Positions 9,012-17,623 of a DNA stretch of 64,000 nt are shown here, in pieces. This DNA is from Embleya hyalina (GTDB lineage Bacteria; Actinomycetota; Actinomycetes; Streptomycetales; Streptomycetaceae). The notes under the pieces were generated by a model. The model saw only the letters and a list, made by a program, of their open reading frames with translations, made no database searches and was not told the DNA's origin. Position numbers and translations under genes: made by a program. The stretch covers positions 434,001 to 498,000 of the forward strand of contig NZ_BIFH01000014.1 of the NCBI RefSeq assembly GCF_003967355.1. Reading direction: 5' to 3'. The stretch's first letter is position 1, and every line of letters begins with the position of its first letter.

Positions 9012-10733
9012 GTGGCGAGTGGTGATGGGGAGCGGGCGGCGGAGCCCTGGTGGAAGTCGGCGGTGGTCTATCAGATCTATCCGCGGAGTTTCGCGGACTC
9101 CGACGGGGACGGGATCGGGGATCTGGGCGGGATTCTGGCGCGGCTCGATCATCTGGTCGGGCTCGGGGTGGACGTGGTGTGGTTGTCGCCCGTGTATCCG
9201 TCGCCGCAGGACGACAACGGCTACGACATCAGCGACTACCGGGACATCGAGCCGATGTTCGGCACGTTGGCCGACTTCGATCGGCTGGCGGCCGCGATCC
9301 ACGAGCGTGGGATGCGGCTGGTGATGGACCTCGTGGTCAACCACACCTCGGATGAGCACGCGTGGTTTCGGGAGTCGCGCGAGGGGCCGGACAGCGTCAA
9401 GCGGGACTGGTACTGGTGGCGCCCGGGGCGGCCGGAGCGCGGGGCGGTGGGGGAGGAGTCGGCGGCGCCGAACAACTGGGGATCGTTCTTCTCCGGATCG
9501 GCGTGGCAATACGACGACGCGAGCGAGGAGTACTACCTGCATCTGTTCTCGCCGAAGCAGGCCGATCTGAACTGGGAGAACCCGGAGGTCCGCCGGGCGA
9601 TCCACGCGATGATGCGCTGGTGGCTCGACCGCGGGGTGGACGGGTTCCGGATGGACGTGATCAACCTGATCTCCAAGCATCCGGACCTGCCGGACGGCGA
9701 GCCGGCGGGCGACGGGCTGTACGGCGACGGGTCGCCGTACTACGTGAGCGGACCCCGCGTGCACGAATACCTCGCGGAGATGCATCGTGAGGTGTTCGCC
9801 GATCGGCCGGAACGGGTGCTCACCGTGGGCGAGATGCCGGAGGTGACGCTGGAGCACGCGCGGCTGTTCACCGACCCGGCGCGCGGCGAGGTGGACATGG
9901 TCTTCCAATTCGAGCACGTGGGGCTGGACTTCGGGCGGCACAAGTTCGACGTGCGGCCGCTGCGGCTGACCGCCCTCAAGGAGTCGTTGGGCCGCTGGCA
10001 GACGGGCCTGGCCGAGGTGGGCTGGAACAGCCTGTACTGGAACAACCACGACCAGCCCCGGGTGGTGTCCAGGTTCGGCGACGACGGGCCGCGATACCGG
10101 GTGCGTTCGGCGACGATGCTGGCCACCGTGCTGCACCTGCACCGGGGTACGCCCTACATCTACCAGGGCGAGGAACTGGGCATGACCAACGCGCCGTTCG
10201 CCTCGGTCGAGGACGTCCGGGACATCGAGGCGCTGGGCCACTACCGACAGGCGATCCGGGCCGGCGAGGACCCGGCGCGGGTGTTGGACGGGCTGCGTGC
10301 GCGCGGGCGGGACAACGCGCGTACGCCGATGCAGTGGGACACGTCCGAACACGCCGGATTCACCACCGGCACACCGTGGTTGCCGGTCAACCCGAACCAC
10401 GCCACGATCAACGCGGCGGCGGCGCTGGCCGACCCGGAGTCGGTGTACCACCACTACCGCCGGCTGATCGCCCTGAGACACGGCGAACCGACCGTCGTAC
10501 ACGGCGACTTCACCATGCTGCTGGCGGACGACGAACGGCTGTACGCGTTCACCAGGCACTACCGGGACACCACACTGCTGACGCTGGCCAACTTCACCGG
10601 CGAGCAGGTGCGGATCCCGGCGGACCTCGCGACCGAGTGGGCGACGGCCCCGCTCGTGCTCGGCAACGTGGGCACGGCGATCGACCCGATGACGCTGCGA
10701 CCGTGGGAGGCGCGCGTACAGCGCAAGGGGTAG
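9012..10733 (+). CDS. GH13 alpha-glucosidase (oligo-1,6-glucosidase/maltase type)
   Basis: A roughly 573-residue cytoplasmic glycosidase. The order of GH13 signatures is complete: WWKSAVVYQIYPRSFADSDGDGIGDL at the N-terminus (written in part), DLVVNHTS (region I), GFRMDVIN with nucleophile Asp215, VGEMPE with acid/base Glu274 and NNHDQPR with Asp347. QPDLNW is replaced by QADLNW, as in alpha-glucosidases rather than trehalose synthases. It would hydrolyse terminal alpha-glucosidic bonds of maltose or isomaltose-type sugars. The start is uncertain: GTG 9012 gives the usual N-terminus directly before AEPWWK, while the frame stays open to 8826. No maltose transporter lies next to it. A GC hairpin follows at 10773-10790. 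Confidence 0.92.
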   Translation: MASGDGERAAEPWWKSAVVYQIYPRSFADSDGDGIGDLGGILARLDHLVGLGVDVVWLSPVYPSPQDDNGYDISDYRDIEPMFGTLADFDRLAAAIHERGMRLVMDLVVNHTSDEHAWFRESREGPDSVKRDWYWWRPGRPERGAVGEESAAPNNWGSFFSGSAWQYDDASEEYYLHLFSPKQADLNWENPEVRRAIHAMMRWWLDRGVDGFRMDVINLISKHPDLPDGEPAGDGLYGDGSPYYVSGPRVHEYLAEMHREVFADRPERVLTVGEMPEVTLEHARLFTDPARGEVDMVFQFEHVGLDFGRHKFDVRPLRLTALKESLGRWQTGLAEVGWNSLYWNNHDQPRVVSRFGDDGPRYRVRSATMLATVLHLHRGTPYIYQGEELGMTNAPFASVEDVRDIEALGHYRQAIRAGEDPARVLDGLRARGRDNARTPMQWDTSEHAGFTTGTPWLPVNPNHATINAAAALADPESVYHHYRRLIALRHGEPTVVHGDFTMLLADDERLYAFTRHYRDTTLLTLANFTGEQVRIPADLATEWATAPLVLGNVGTAIDPMTLRPWEARVQRKG

Positions 10734-10772
10734 CCGGCCGTGTGGGTGTCGCCGGGTCGAGGCGTGGCCGCA

Positions 10773-10790
10773 CCCGCCGTGACGGGCGGG
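10773..10790. terminator. GC hairpin after the alpha-glucosidase gene
   Basis: CCCGCC and GGCGGG arms enclose a 6-base loop 40 bases after the alpha-glucosidase stop codon. There is no T-run, as is common in streptomycetes. It sits in the 156-base gap before the next gene on the same strand. Confidence 0.4.
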
Positions 10791-10889
10791 GGCGCCGACG
10801 GGCCCGGGCCGGTGGCGGCGCGGGGGCGGCGTCGGGTGGGTCGTAGGGTCGGGTCGCCTTGATCGTTGCCTGGAAGGGATGTTTGGGTC

Positions 10890-11798
10890 GTGCGTCTTGC
10901 GTTTGCCGGGTTCGCCCATAGTCACCCGTTCACCGATGCCGGAGTGGCTCGGGATCTGGGGGTGGACGGGATCGACGGATGGGACGGTGGCGAGCCCGCG
11001 CGGTTCGCGGCGTTTCGGGAGCTGTACCCGTGCGAGCCGGCCGCCTCGCTCGCCGAACTGATCGCTCGGCGGCCGGATGCGGTGGTGGTCACGGTGCGGC
11101 CGGCCCTGATCGCGGCGACCGTGGCGCGGGTGTTGCGGGCCGGGCTGCCCTGCTTCGTGAACAAGCCGGCGGCGGCCTCGGCGGGTGCCCTTGCCGAGTT
11201 GGACCGGGCCGTGACGGGGCACGAGGAGCGCTTCCTGACCTCGTCCGTGCTGCGCTTCGCGCCCGCCGCGGTGGACCTGGCCGAGCGCCTGGCGGGGCGA
11301 CGGGTGCTCGGGGCGCGGGCGTTGGTCCGGCACGACATCGCGGGCTTCCTGACGCCGGAGCGGGCCTGGCAGGACGATCCGGCCGAGGGCGGCGGCACGC
11401 TGGTCTCGCTCGGCCTGCACGGCGCCGAACTCCTCGACGCGGTGGCCGGTCCGGGCGCGCGGGCGGTGGCGGCGAGCCGGTCGGTGCTGGTGCGTCCGGC
11501 CACCCGCTCCGAGGACACGGGCACGATCCTGGTCGGCTGGCCGGACGGGCGGCCCGGCACGATCGAGGTGTCCGGGGCGGGCGGCGAGGAGGTGTACGAG
11601 GTGGCGGCGCAGACCGAGGACGGGGTACACACCACCCGCCTCGGCGGCGCCCCCGACTGGCAGGAGGCCCTGGGCTACCGCGCCACGATGCGCACGATCC
11701 TGGCCATGGCGGGCGGCGCGGCGTCGCCGTTGCCGTGGTCGCGGAGCAGGGCGGTCCTGGAGTGCGTCGTCGACGCGGCGACGATGGCCCGGGCCTGA
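10890..11798 (+). CDS. Gfo/Idh/MocA-family oxidoreductase
   Basis: A 302-residue protein with an N-terminal Rossmann-like domain (VRLAFAGFAHSHP), the family's PDAVVVTVRPALIA strand-loop and the nearly invariant sugar-dehydrogenase-like FVNKPAA (EKP-type lysine, about residues 91-97). The C-terminal half carries the GGGTLVSLGLHGAELL helix that often holds the substrate-site His. The classic GxGxxG is weak (GFAHSH), so cofactor binding is less certain. The start is set at GTG 10890, which has GGAAGGG 12 bases upstream; TTG 10866 is the longer alternative. It ends 14 bases from the convergent MFS gene. A sugar or inositol-type substrate is likely for the family, but none is shown. Confidence 0.82.
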   Translation: MRLAFAGFAHSHPFTDAGVARDLGVDGIDGWDGGEPARFAAFRELYPCEPAASLAELIARRPDAVVVTVRPALIAATVARVLRAGLPCFVNKPAAASAGALAELDRAVTGHEERFLTSSVLRFAPAAVDLAERLAGRRVLGARALVRHDIAGFLTPERAWQDDPAEGGGTLVSLGLHGAELLDAVAGPGARAVAASRSVLVRPATRSEDTGTILVGWPDGRPGTIEVSGAGGEEVYEVAAQTEDGVHTTRLGGAPDWQEALGYRATMRTILAMAGGAASPLPWSRSRAVLECVVDAATMARA

Positions 11799-11812
11799 CC
11801 GGGCCCGCCGCG

Positions 11813-12991
11813 TCACGGGCGAGTGGTGGTGGCCAGGCGGAGGATGGGCAGCGAGGCCAGGAGCAGGATCGGCAGGAGCAGGAACGCGGTACGGACCGGC
11901 ATCAGGTCGGTGGCCACGCCGAGCAGGAAGGGCGCACCGCCGGCGGCCAGGGTGGTGGCCCCGGCGAGCCGGGAGACGGCCAGGTCGGTTCGGCCGTCCG
12001 CCGCGCGGATCGCCGTCGCGGTGGCGAGGGGGAACTGCACGGACAGGCCCAGGCCGGAGAGGAACAGGCCGGTATAGCCGAGCCACGGCACCGAGGCCGT
12101 CCAGAACACCACGAAGCCGACCAGGTTGACCGCGACGGCACCGCCGTACAGCCGATCCAGCGGCACCCACAACACCAGCCGCCCGCCCGCCAGTCGGCCC
12201 AGGCACAGGCCGGCCACCACGGCGGTCATCGCGGTGGCGGCGGCACCCTCCGACATCCCGGTACGGTCGCGCAGCAGCGTGGAGGCCCACAACGACAACG
12301 AGAACTCCACCGCCACCGAACACACCGTCAACAACCAGGCCCACCAGTAGGCGGGCGGCAGCCCCCGGGTCGGCGCCTCGGGACGGTCCGGTGTCGGTCG
12401 GGTCGGCGGGCCCGGATCCGGGATCGGGGTTCGGCCGTACACCAGGGCCAGGGCCGCGAAGAGCACGGGGACCACGACCATGGCCCAGCGCCAGCCGGGG
12501 CCGGAGGAGTCCATCACGCCGATCAGCAGCGGGGCGGCCGTACCCACGCCGGCGGCCAGGCCGTTGGCCTCGCTGAGGGCGCTCGGCCCGGCGATCGGAC
12601 CGTGGTGGTCGGCCAGCGCCGTACCGGCCACGTTCACCACCAGGAAAGCACCGAACCCGCACAGCAGCGCCGCGCCCAACGACACGGCCGGGGTATCCGC
12701 CGCGCAGTACGCGAGCACGCCCAGACTCAGCACCACGCACCCGGTCCACAACGTGCGCCCACGCCCGAAGCGGCGCATCGGCCGGTCGCCGAGCAGCGCG
12801 ATCAACACGCCCGCCGCCGCATAGGCCGTACTGTGCAGCGCGGCCACGGCGTTGCTCACACCCAGTTCGTCGCCGAGCAGCGTGACGGAGGGACCGAAGC
12901 AGTACAGGAAGTAGCCGAACGCGGCCATGTGCAGGTACAGCGACCAGGTCGCCCGGTCGCGGACCAGCCCCGGCGCCGAGCCGTCGCTCAC
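11813..12991 (-). CDS. MFS transporter
   Basis: A 392-residue membrane protein with about 12 hydrophobic segments in two sets of six, split by a charged, Pro-rich loop (GRTPIPDPGPPTRPTPDRPEA region, shortened here). Motif-A-like loops (GDRPMRRFGRGR after helix 2, and GRLAGGRLVLWV in the second half) identify the major facilitator superfamily. The substrate is unknown. The start is set at GTG 12991, since the residues before it in the open frame are Arg/Gly-rich shadow. A perfect palindrome (13060-13075) lies about 70 bases upstream. The gene converges on the Gfo/Idh gene with a 14-base gap. Confidence 0.85.
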   Translation of the reverse strand: MSDGSAPGLVRDRATWSLYLHMAAFGYFLYCFGPSVTLLGDELGVSNAVAALHSTAYAAAGVLIALLGDRPMRRFGRGRTLWTGCVVLSLGVLAYCAADTPAVSLGAALLCGFGAFLVVNVAGTALADHHGPIAGPSALSEANGLAAGVGTAAPLLIGVMDSSGPGWRWAMVVVPVLFAALALVYGRTPIPDPGPPTRPTPDRPEAPTRGLPPAYWWAWLLTVCSVAVEFSLSLWASTLLRDRTGMSEGAAATAMTAVVAGLCLGRLAGGRLVLWVPLDRLYGGAVAVNLVGFVVFWTASVPWLGYTGLFLSGLGLSVQFPLATATAIRAADGRTDLAVSRLAGATTLAAGGAPFLLGVATDLMPVRTAFLLLPILLLASLPILRLATTTRP

Positions 12992-13359
12992 GCGAGATCG
13001 TCCACAGTCGTCCCCATCCGCATCGTGTGGGCCCCGTCGCGGATGAACCGCCCCGCCCCGGATCGTATGCGATCCACGTGAACACACGGTGCCCGAACGA
13101 CCACGAAACCCGGACCCGGGGCCGCACGGCCCGGCCACCGCGTCCCGGCCACTCCGACCCCGGGTCGACAGCGGCCCCGCGCCGCCCCGTGGCCGCTCCC
13201 AAGGCGGTCACGCCCCGTCGCTCCGAAGCCGGCCGGCGCGACGCCCGCCCGACGCCCCGGCCACCGCCGGACGACCCGACCCGACCCGGGCCGCCCGCCC
13301 CCGTCCCCTCCGCCCCGTCTTCCCCCCGGCCCCGTCCCCCACCGACACCGACCGCCCGC
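12992..13359. other. 368-base intergenic region upstream of MFS gene, C-rich
   Basis: This gap separates the kinase gene's 3' end from the MFS start, both on the minus strand. The part next to the MFS gene holds the GGATCG/CGATCC palindrome. The rest (about 13090-13355) is extremely C-rich on the plus strand with no credible gene in any frame; open frames there encode only Pro/Arg-rich shadow. Confidence 0.6.
13060..13075. promoter_or_regulatory. Palindromic operator candidate upstream of MFS gene
   Basis: GGATCG-TATG-CGATCC is a perfect 6-base inverted repeat with a 4-base spacer, 69 bases upstream of the MFS start. Read on the minus strand it contains TACGAT, a fair -10 hexamer, so a bound repressor would block the promoter. 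No regulator gene is adjacent. Confidence 0.5.
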
Positions 13360-14385
13360 TCAGCCCGCCCCCGCCGACCACCCCTCGCGCAGCCGCCGCT
13401 CCGCCGCTCCGCCCTCGTCCGCCGGCGCCCGGCCCTCGCCGCGCAGGCGATCGAGCCCGAGCAGGGCCGCGCCCACCACCGGAGGGTCCGACGCGACCTT
13501 CAGCACCGCCCTCGGGGCCACCTCCAGCACCCGCCGGGCCACCGCCGCCATCAGCAGCGGCGGCTCCGCGGCCAGCACGCCGCCGCCGAGGACCACGTCG
13601 GCGGCCTCGCCCAGCAGGTCCAGCCGTCCCAGCGCCGTCACCGCCAGCACCGCGATCTCGGCCGCCTGCCGCTCGACCACCTCGCCCGCCACCGGGTCGC
13701 CCGCCTCGGCCACCCGGAACAACAACGGAACCAGTTCGTGCAGTCGCTCGGCCGGCAGCTCACCCAGGTGCACCGCCTCGGCCACCGCGGTCGCCGACGG
13801 CAGACCGAAGTGGTCGGACGTGGCCGCGGCCAGCGCCGTGGCCGGTCCCCGACCGTCCTCGGCCCGCACCGACGACCACATCACCTCCTCCATCAGACCG
13901 ATCCCGCCGCCCCAGTCGCCGGTCATCCGCCCGAGGGCCGGGAAGCGCGCGGTGCGCCCGTCCGGCAGCAGGCCCACGCAGTTGATCCCCGCGCCGCACA
14001 CCACCGCGACCCCGCGCGGCGCGTCCGTACCCGAACGCAGCACCGCGAAGGTGTCGTTCCCGACGGTGACCGTGCGGCTCCACCCCCGGTCCTCGAACTC
14101 CTTGCGCAGCCGCAACTCCTCCACCGGCAGGTCGATGTTGGCCAGGTAGGCCGCGACATGCTCCACCGGCCCGACCCCCGCCGCCGTGCGCAGCACCTCC
14201 TCGACCAGCTCGGCGATCGCCTCCGCCGCCGCCTCGTGGCCGAGCACGTACGGCTTGTAGCCCGGCCCGCGCGCCCGGCCCCGGACCCGACCGTCCGCGT
14301 CGACCACCGCGACATCGGTCTTCGAATTGCCCGCGTCGATCGCGAGCACGGCCGGGGCCGACCCGGGCGAGGCGTCCCCGGTCAC
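13360..14385 (-). CDS. csnK: BadF/BadG-type amino-sugar kinase, last gene of csn-type operon
   Basis: A 341-residue kinase of the ASKHA fold: phosphate-1 loop AIDAGNSKTDVAVVDADG near residue 14, GNDTFAVLRSG in the middle, VVCGAGINCVG (phosphate 2) and a GDWGGGIGL helix cap. This is the N-acetylglucosamine/glucosamine-kinase branch. It would phosphorylate glucosamine released by the upstream glycosidase. GTG 14385 overlaps the stop of the GH4 gene (GTGA). Position and family match csnK of the Streptomyces csnR-csnK operon. The exact sugar (GlcN or GlcNAc) is inferred, not seen. Confidence 0.75.
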   Translation of the reverse strand: MTGDASPGSAPAVLAIDAGNSKTDVAVVDADGRVRGRARGPGYKPYVLGHEAAAEAIAELVEEVLRTAAGVGPVEHVAAYLANIDLPVEELRLRKEFEDRGWSRTVTVGNDTFAVLRSGTDAPRGVAVVCGAGINCVGLLPDGRTARFPALGRMTGDWGGGIGLMEEVMWSSVRAEDGRGPATALAAATSDHFGLPSATAVAEAVHLGELPAERLHELVPLLFRVAEAGDPVAGEVVERQAAEIAVLAVTALGRLDLLGEAADVVLGGGVLAAEPPLLMAAVARRVLEVAPRAVLKVASDPPVVGAALLGLDRLRGEGRAPADEGGAAERRLREGWSAGAG

Positions 14386-15668
14386 CGCGCCCACGGAAGG
14401 TGCTCCTTGCCCGCGGCAAGGAGCCGATCGGTGAGCGACTCGGCGATGTCGTACTGCCCGACCAGCGGGTGCGCCAACAACGCGGTGAACACCCGGTCCC
14501 GCCCGCCGCGCAGCGCCGCGTCCAGGGCCAACTCCTCGTACGCCGCGACATGCGCGATCAACCCGGCCTGCAACGGCCCGACCGGCGCCACCGGCAGCGG
14601 CGTCGCCCCGTTCGCGTCGATCCGGGACTGCACCTCGATCACCGCGTCGTCCGGCAGGAACGGCAGGACACCGTTGTTGCGCACGTCGGCGACCTGGATC
14701 CGGGACGCCTCGTCGGTGCCCTTGCCCATCAGCGCGGCGACCAGCGCCACCGCCGCCTCCGAGTAGTACGCCCCGCCCCGGCGCTCGAGCAGCGCCGGCT
14801 TCGTGTCCAGGGTCGGATCCGCGTACAGTTCCAGCAGTTCGCGCTCGATCGCGGCCACCTCCTCGGCCCGCGAACCGGTGTGCCGCTGCGCCGAGACCAC
14901 CGCGTCGTGCGCGTAGAAGTAGCGCAAGTAGTAGGAGGGGACCGTGTTCTGCCGGTACATCAGATCCACCGGCAACTCGATGTCCGCCGCGATCGCGGCC
15001 CCGTGCTCGGCCAGCAGGCGCGGCAGCAGGTCCGGCCCGGGCGCGCCCAGGTCGTCCAGCACGTGGATGCCCCGCTCCCAGGTCAGGTGGTTCAGCCCGA
15101 CGTGGTCCAGACGCAGCCGATCCGGCGCGACGTCCAACAACGCGGCGAAGCGCCGCTGGAAGGTGATCGCGACATTGCACAACCCCACCGCACGATGGCC
15201 CGCGTCGAGCAGCGCCCGGGTGACGATGCCCACCGGGTTGGTGAAGTCCACGATCCACGCGTGCGGCGCGACCCGACGGACCCGCTCGGCCGCGTCCAGC
15301 ACCACCGGCACCGTGCGCAGCGCCTTGGCCAGGCCGCCCGCCCCGGTGGTCTCCTGTCCCACGCAGCCGCAGTCCAGCGGCCACGCCTCGTCCTGCGCCC
15401 GGGCCTGCTGACCGCCCACCCGGAGCTGGAAGAGCACCGCGTCGGCGCCCTCCGCGCCCGCGTCCAGGTCATCGGTCAGCACCACCCGCGCCGGGTGTCC
15501 ATAGCGGGCCAGGATTCGGCGGACCACCGCGCCGACCGACTCCAGGCGTTCCACCACCGGGTCCACGAGCACGAGTTCGTCGACCGGCAGGTTCTCGCGC
15601 AACCGGCCGAGGCCGTCCGCGAGTTCGGGAGTGTAGGTGGACCCACCGCCCACCACCGCAAGCTTCAA
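14382..15668 (-). CDS. csnH: GH4 family NAD-dependent glycosidase, csn-type operon
   Basis: A 428-residue glycoside hydrolase of family 4. It has the NAD-binding opening LKLAVVGGGSTYTPEL, NPVGIVTRAL, GLCNVAI with the metal-binding Cys164 and VGLNHLTW with metal-binding His194. GH4 enzymes use NAD+ and Mn2+ in an oxidation-elimination mechanism. Relatives are annotated as 6-phospho-beta-glucosidases, but here uptake is by ABC transport without phosphorylation and a kinase follows, so the real substrate is probably an unphosphorylated glucosamine oligosaccharide. The TTG start at 15668 overlaps the permease stop (TTGA) and has a GGGAG site upstream. Confidence 0.8.
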   Translation of the reverse strand: MKLAVVGGGSTYTPELADGLGRLRENLPVDELVLVDPVVERLESVGAVVRRILARYGHPARVVLTDDLDAGAEGADAVLFQLRVGGQQARAQDEAWPLDCGCVGQETTGAGGLAKALRTVPVVLDAAERVRRVAPHAWIVDFTNPVGIVTRALLDAGHRAVGLCNVAITFQRRFAALLDVAPDRLRLDHVGLNHLTWERGIHVLDDLGAPGPDLLPRLLAEHGAAIAADIELPVDLMYRQNTVPSYYLRYFYAHDAVVSAQRHTGSRAEEVAAIERELLELYADPTLDTKPALLERRGGAYYSEAAVALVAALMGKGTDEASRIQVADVRNNGVLPFLPDDAVIEVQSRIDANGATPLPVAPVGPLQAGLIAHVAAYEELALDAALRGGRDRVFTALLAHPLVGQYDIAESLTDRLLAAGKEHLPWAR

Positions 15669-16570
15669 CCCTTTACTCCCGTCAGTGTCACGCCCTCGAT
15701 GAACGCCTTCTGGGCGAAGAAGAACACGAGGATCACCGGCGCCATCACCAAGAGGGTGGCGGCCATCATGAGATTCCAATTGACCTGATGCGCGCCCTTG
15801 AACGACTCCAGGCCGTACGACAACGTCCACGCGCCCGGATTCTCCGAGGCGTACACCTGTGGACCGAAATAGTCGTTCCAGCAATAGAAGAACTGGAACA
15901 GCGCCACCGCCGCGATCGCCGGCCGGATCATCGGCAGCACGATCGAGATCAGGATGCGCAACTCGCCGCACCCGTCCACCCGGGCCGCGTCCAGGTATTC
16001 GGACGGGATGGTGAGCAGGAACTGGCGAAGCAGGAAGATGGTGAACGCGTCGCCGAAGGCCATCGGGATGATCAGCGGCCACAACGTTCCGCTCAGGTGC
16101 ATCTGCTTGGCCCAGAAGATGTACATCGGGATGACGATCACCTGGGGCGGCAACATCATCGACGAGATCACCAGCATCAGCGCCACGCCCCGGAAGCGGA
16201 ACCGGAACTTGGCCAGCGCGTAGGCCACCGGCAGGCTGGAGACCACGGTGAACAGGGTGCCGAGCCCGGCGTACATCAGCGTGTTGCGCCACCAGGTGCC
16301 GAAGCCGGGGGTCCTCATCACCTCGGTGTAGTTGCCCCACTCCCACGACGTGGGCCACAGATGGCTGGTCAGCGCCTGTTTGTCGGACATCACCGAGGTC
16401 AGGAACAGGAACACGAACGGAAGGATGAAGAACAGCAGGGCGGTGACGGCGAGCGTGTGCACGCCGATCCAGTTCAGTACGCGCTTGCGCCGATGCGGCT
16501 GCGCCGGTGTCCGGGCGGGCGCGGGCGGAGGCACGACGCCGGCCGCCTCGGCCGTGACGGTCTGGGCCAT
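15665..16570 (-). CDS. csnG: Sugar ABC transporter permease (MalG type), csn-type operon
   Basis: A 301-residue inner-membrane permease with six helices. The N-terminus is cytoplasmic and Pro/Arg-rich, helix 1 is at about residues 34-55, and the EAA coupling loop reads EYLDAARVDGCGELRILISIVLPMIRP (shortened). The C-terminal FIEGVTLTGVKG is typical of MalG-type partners in CUT1 oligosaccharide importers. ATG 16570 follows an AAGGGATCGG site. The gap to the first permease is 83 bases. Together with the MalF-like protein and the lipoprotein it forms the import channel; no ATPase is encoded here, so a shared MsiK-like ATPase elsewhere is expected. Confidence 0.88.
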   Translation of the reverse strand: MAQTVTAEAAGVVPPPAPARTPAQPHRRKRVLNWIGVHTLAVTALLFFILPFVFLFLTSVMSDKQALTSHLWPTSWEWGNYTEVMRTPGFGTWWRNTLMYAGLGTLFTVVSSLPVAYALAKFRFRFRGVALMLVISSMMLPPQVIVIPMYIFWAKQMHLSGTLWPLIIPMAFGDAFTIFLLRQFLLTIPSEYLDAARVDGCGELRILISIVLPMIRPAIAAVALFQFFYCWNDYFGPQVYASENPGAWTLSYGLESFKGAHQVNWNLMMAATLLVMAPVILVFFFAQKAFIEGVTLTGVKG

Positions 16571-16653
16571 GTAACCGATCCCTTCTGGGCACGGTGGATC
16601 GTCGAACTCGGGGTCTTGGCAGGGTGGTTGGCAACGGAGCGAGCGGGTCGCGC

Positions 16654-17619
16654 TCAGTCGTCGTCCAACAGCCCCGACCGCCGCCGAAGCAGCACGAACG
16701 TGAACGTCATCGCGATGGCGAACAGGATCAGCGAGATCACGCACGCGGCACCGGTGTTGAAGGTGGAGAACCCTTCCTGGTACACGAGTTGCGGCAGTGT
16801 CAGGGTGGTGCCCTGCGGATAGCCCGGCTCGAACGGCTGGCCGGAGTTGCCGATGACGCCGCTGGCGACCTTCCCGGCGACCATCGCCTGCGTGTAGTAC
16901 TGCATCGTCTGGATCACCCCGGTGACCACCGCGAACAGCACCACCGGCGTGATCGCCGGCCAGGTGACGTAGCGGAACTTCTGCCACGGCCCGACGCCGT
17001 CCAACTCGGCCGCCTCGTACTGCTCGCGCGGCACGTCCAGCAGCGACGCGGTGAAGATCACCAGCAGGTCGCCGATGCCCCACAGGGCGAGCAGGGTGAG
17101 TGCCGGCTTGGACCAGTCCGGATCGGTGAACCAGCCCGGCTGCGGCAGTCCGGCGTCGCCGAGCAGGTTGTTCACCGGCCCGGTACCGGGGTTGAGCAGG
17201 AACGCGAAGCCGATCGTGGCGGCCACCGGCGGCGCCAGATAGGGCAGGTAGGCCAGCGTGCGGAACAATCCGGACCCGCGCTTGAGCCGGATCGCCAGCA
17301 TGCCCAGACCGAGCCCGAAGATCACCCGCAGGGTGACCATCACCACGACCAGCCACAGCGTGTTGCGCAACGCCTGCCACAACGCCGGATAGTCGTTGAG
17401 GACGTAGTTCCAGTTGCGGGTGCCCACCCACACGGGCGGGTTGATCAGGTCGTAGCGCGTGAACGAGTAGTACACGGTCGCGCCGAGCGGATACGCGAAG
17501 AAGACCGAGAAGCCGATCAACCACGGGGACAGGAACGCGAGCGTGCGCAGGTTCCGCCGGCGGCGCTGCCTGCGCAGCGCCGCCGGGACCTTCGCCGCCG
17601 CGGGGGCGGTCGTGGTCAT
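16654..17619 (-). CDS. csnF: Sugar ABC transporter permease (MalF type), csn-type operon
   Basis: A 321-residue CUT1 permease with a basic N-terminus (RRQRRRRNLR), six hydrophobic segments beginning at FLSPWLIGFSVFFAYPL, and the EAA loop REQYEAAELDGVGPWQKFRYVTWPAI (shortened). It pairs with the MalG-type permease downstream to form the membrane channel for the oligosaccharide carried by the lipoprotein. ATG 17619 lies 4 bases after the lipoprotein stop, so translation is probably coupled. The protein ends in LLDDD. Confidence 0.9.
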   Translation of the reverse strand: MTTTAPAAAKVPAALRRQRRRRNLRTLAFLSPWLIGFSVFFAYPLGATVYYSFTRYDLINPPVWVGTRNWNYVLNDYPALWQALRNTLWLVVVMVTLRVIFGLGLGMLAIRLKRGSGLFRTLAYLPYLAPPVAATIGFAFLLNPGTGPVNNLLGDAGLPQPGWFTDPDWSKPALTLLALWGIGDLLVIFTASLLDVPREQYEAAELDGVGPWQKFRYVTWPAITPVVLFAVVTGVIQTMQYYTQAMVAGKVASGVIGNSGQPFEPGYPQGTTLTLPQLVYQEGFSTFNTGAACVISLILFAIAMTFTFVLLRRRSGLLDDD

Positions 17620-17623
17620 CGGA

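Noticed and set aside
8853-13211. Very long open frame on the minus strand across the GH13, Gfo/Idh and MFS genes
   Set aside because: It is an Arg/Pro/Gly-rich antisense shadow produced by GC-rich third positions; the plus-strand genes have full catalytic motifs.
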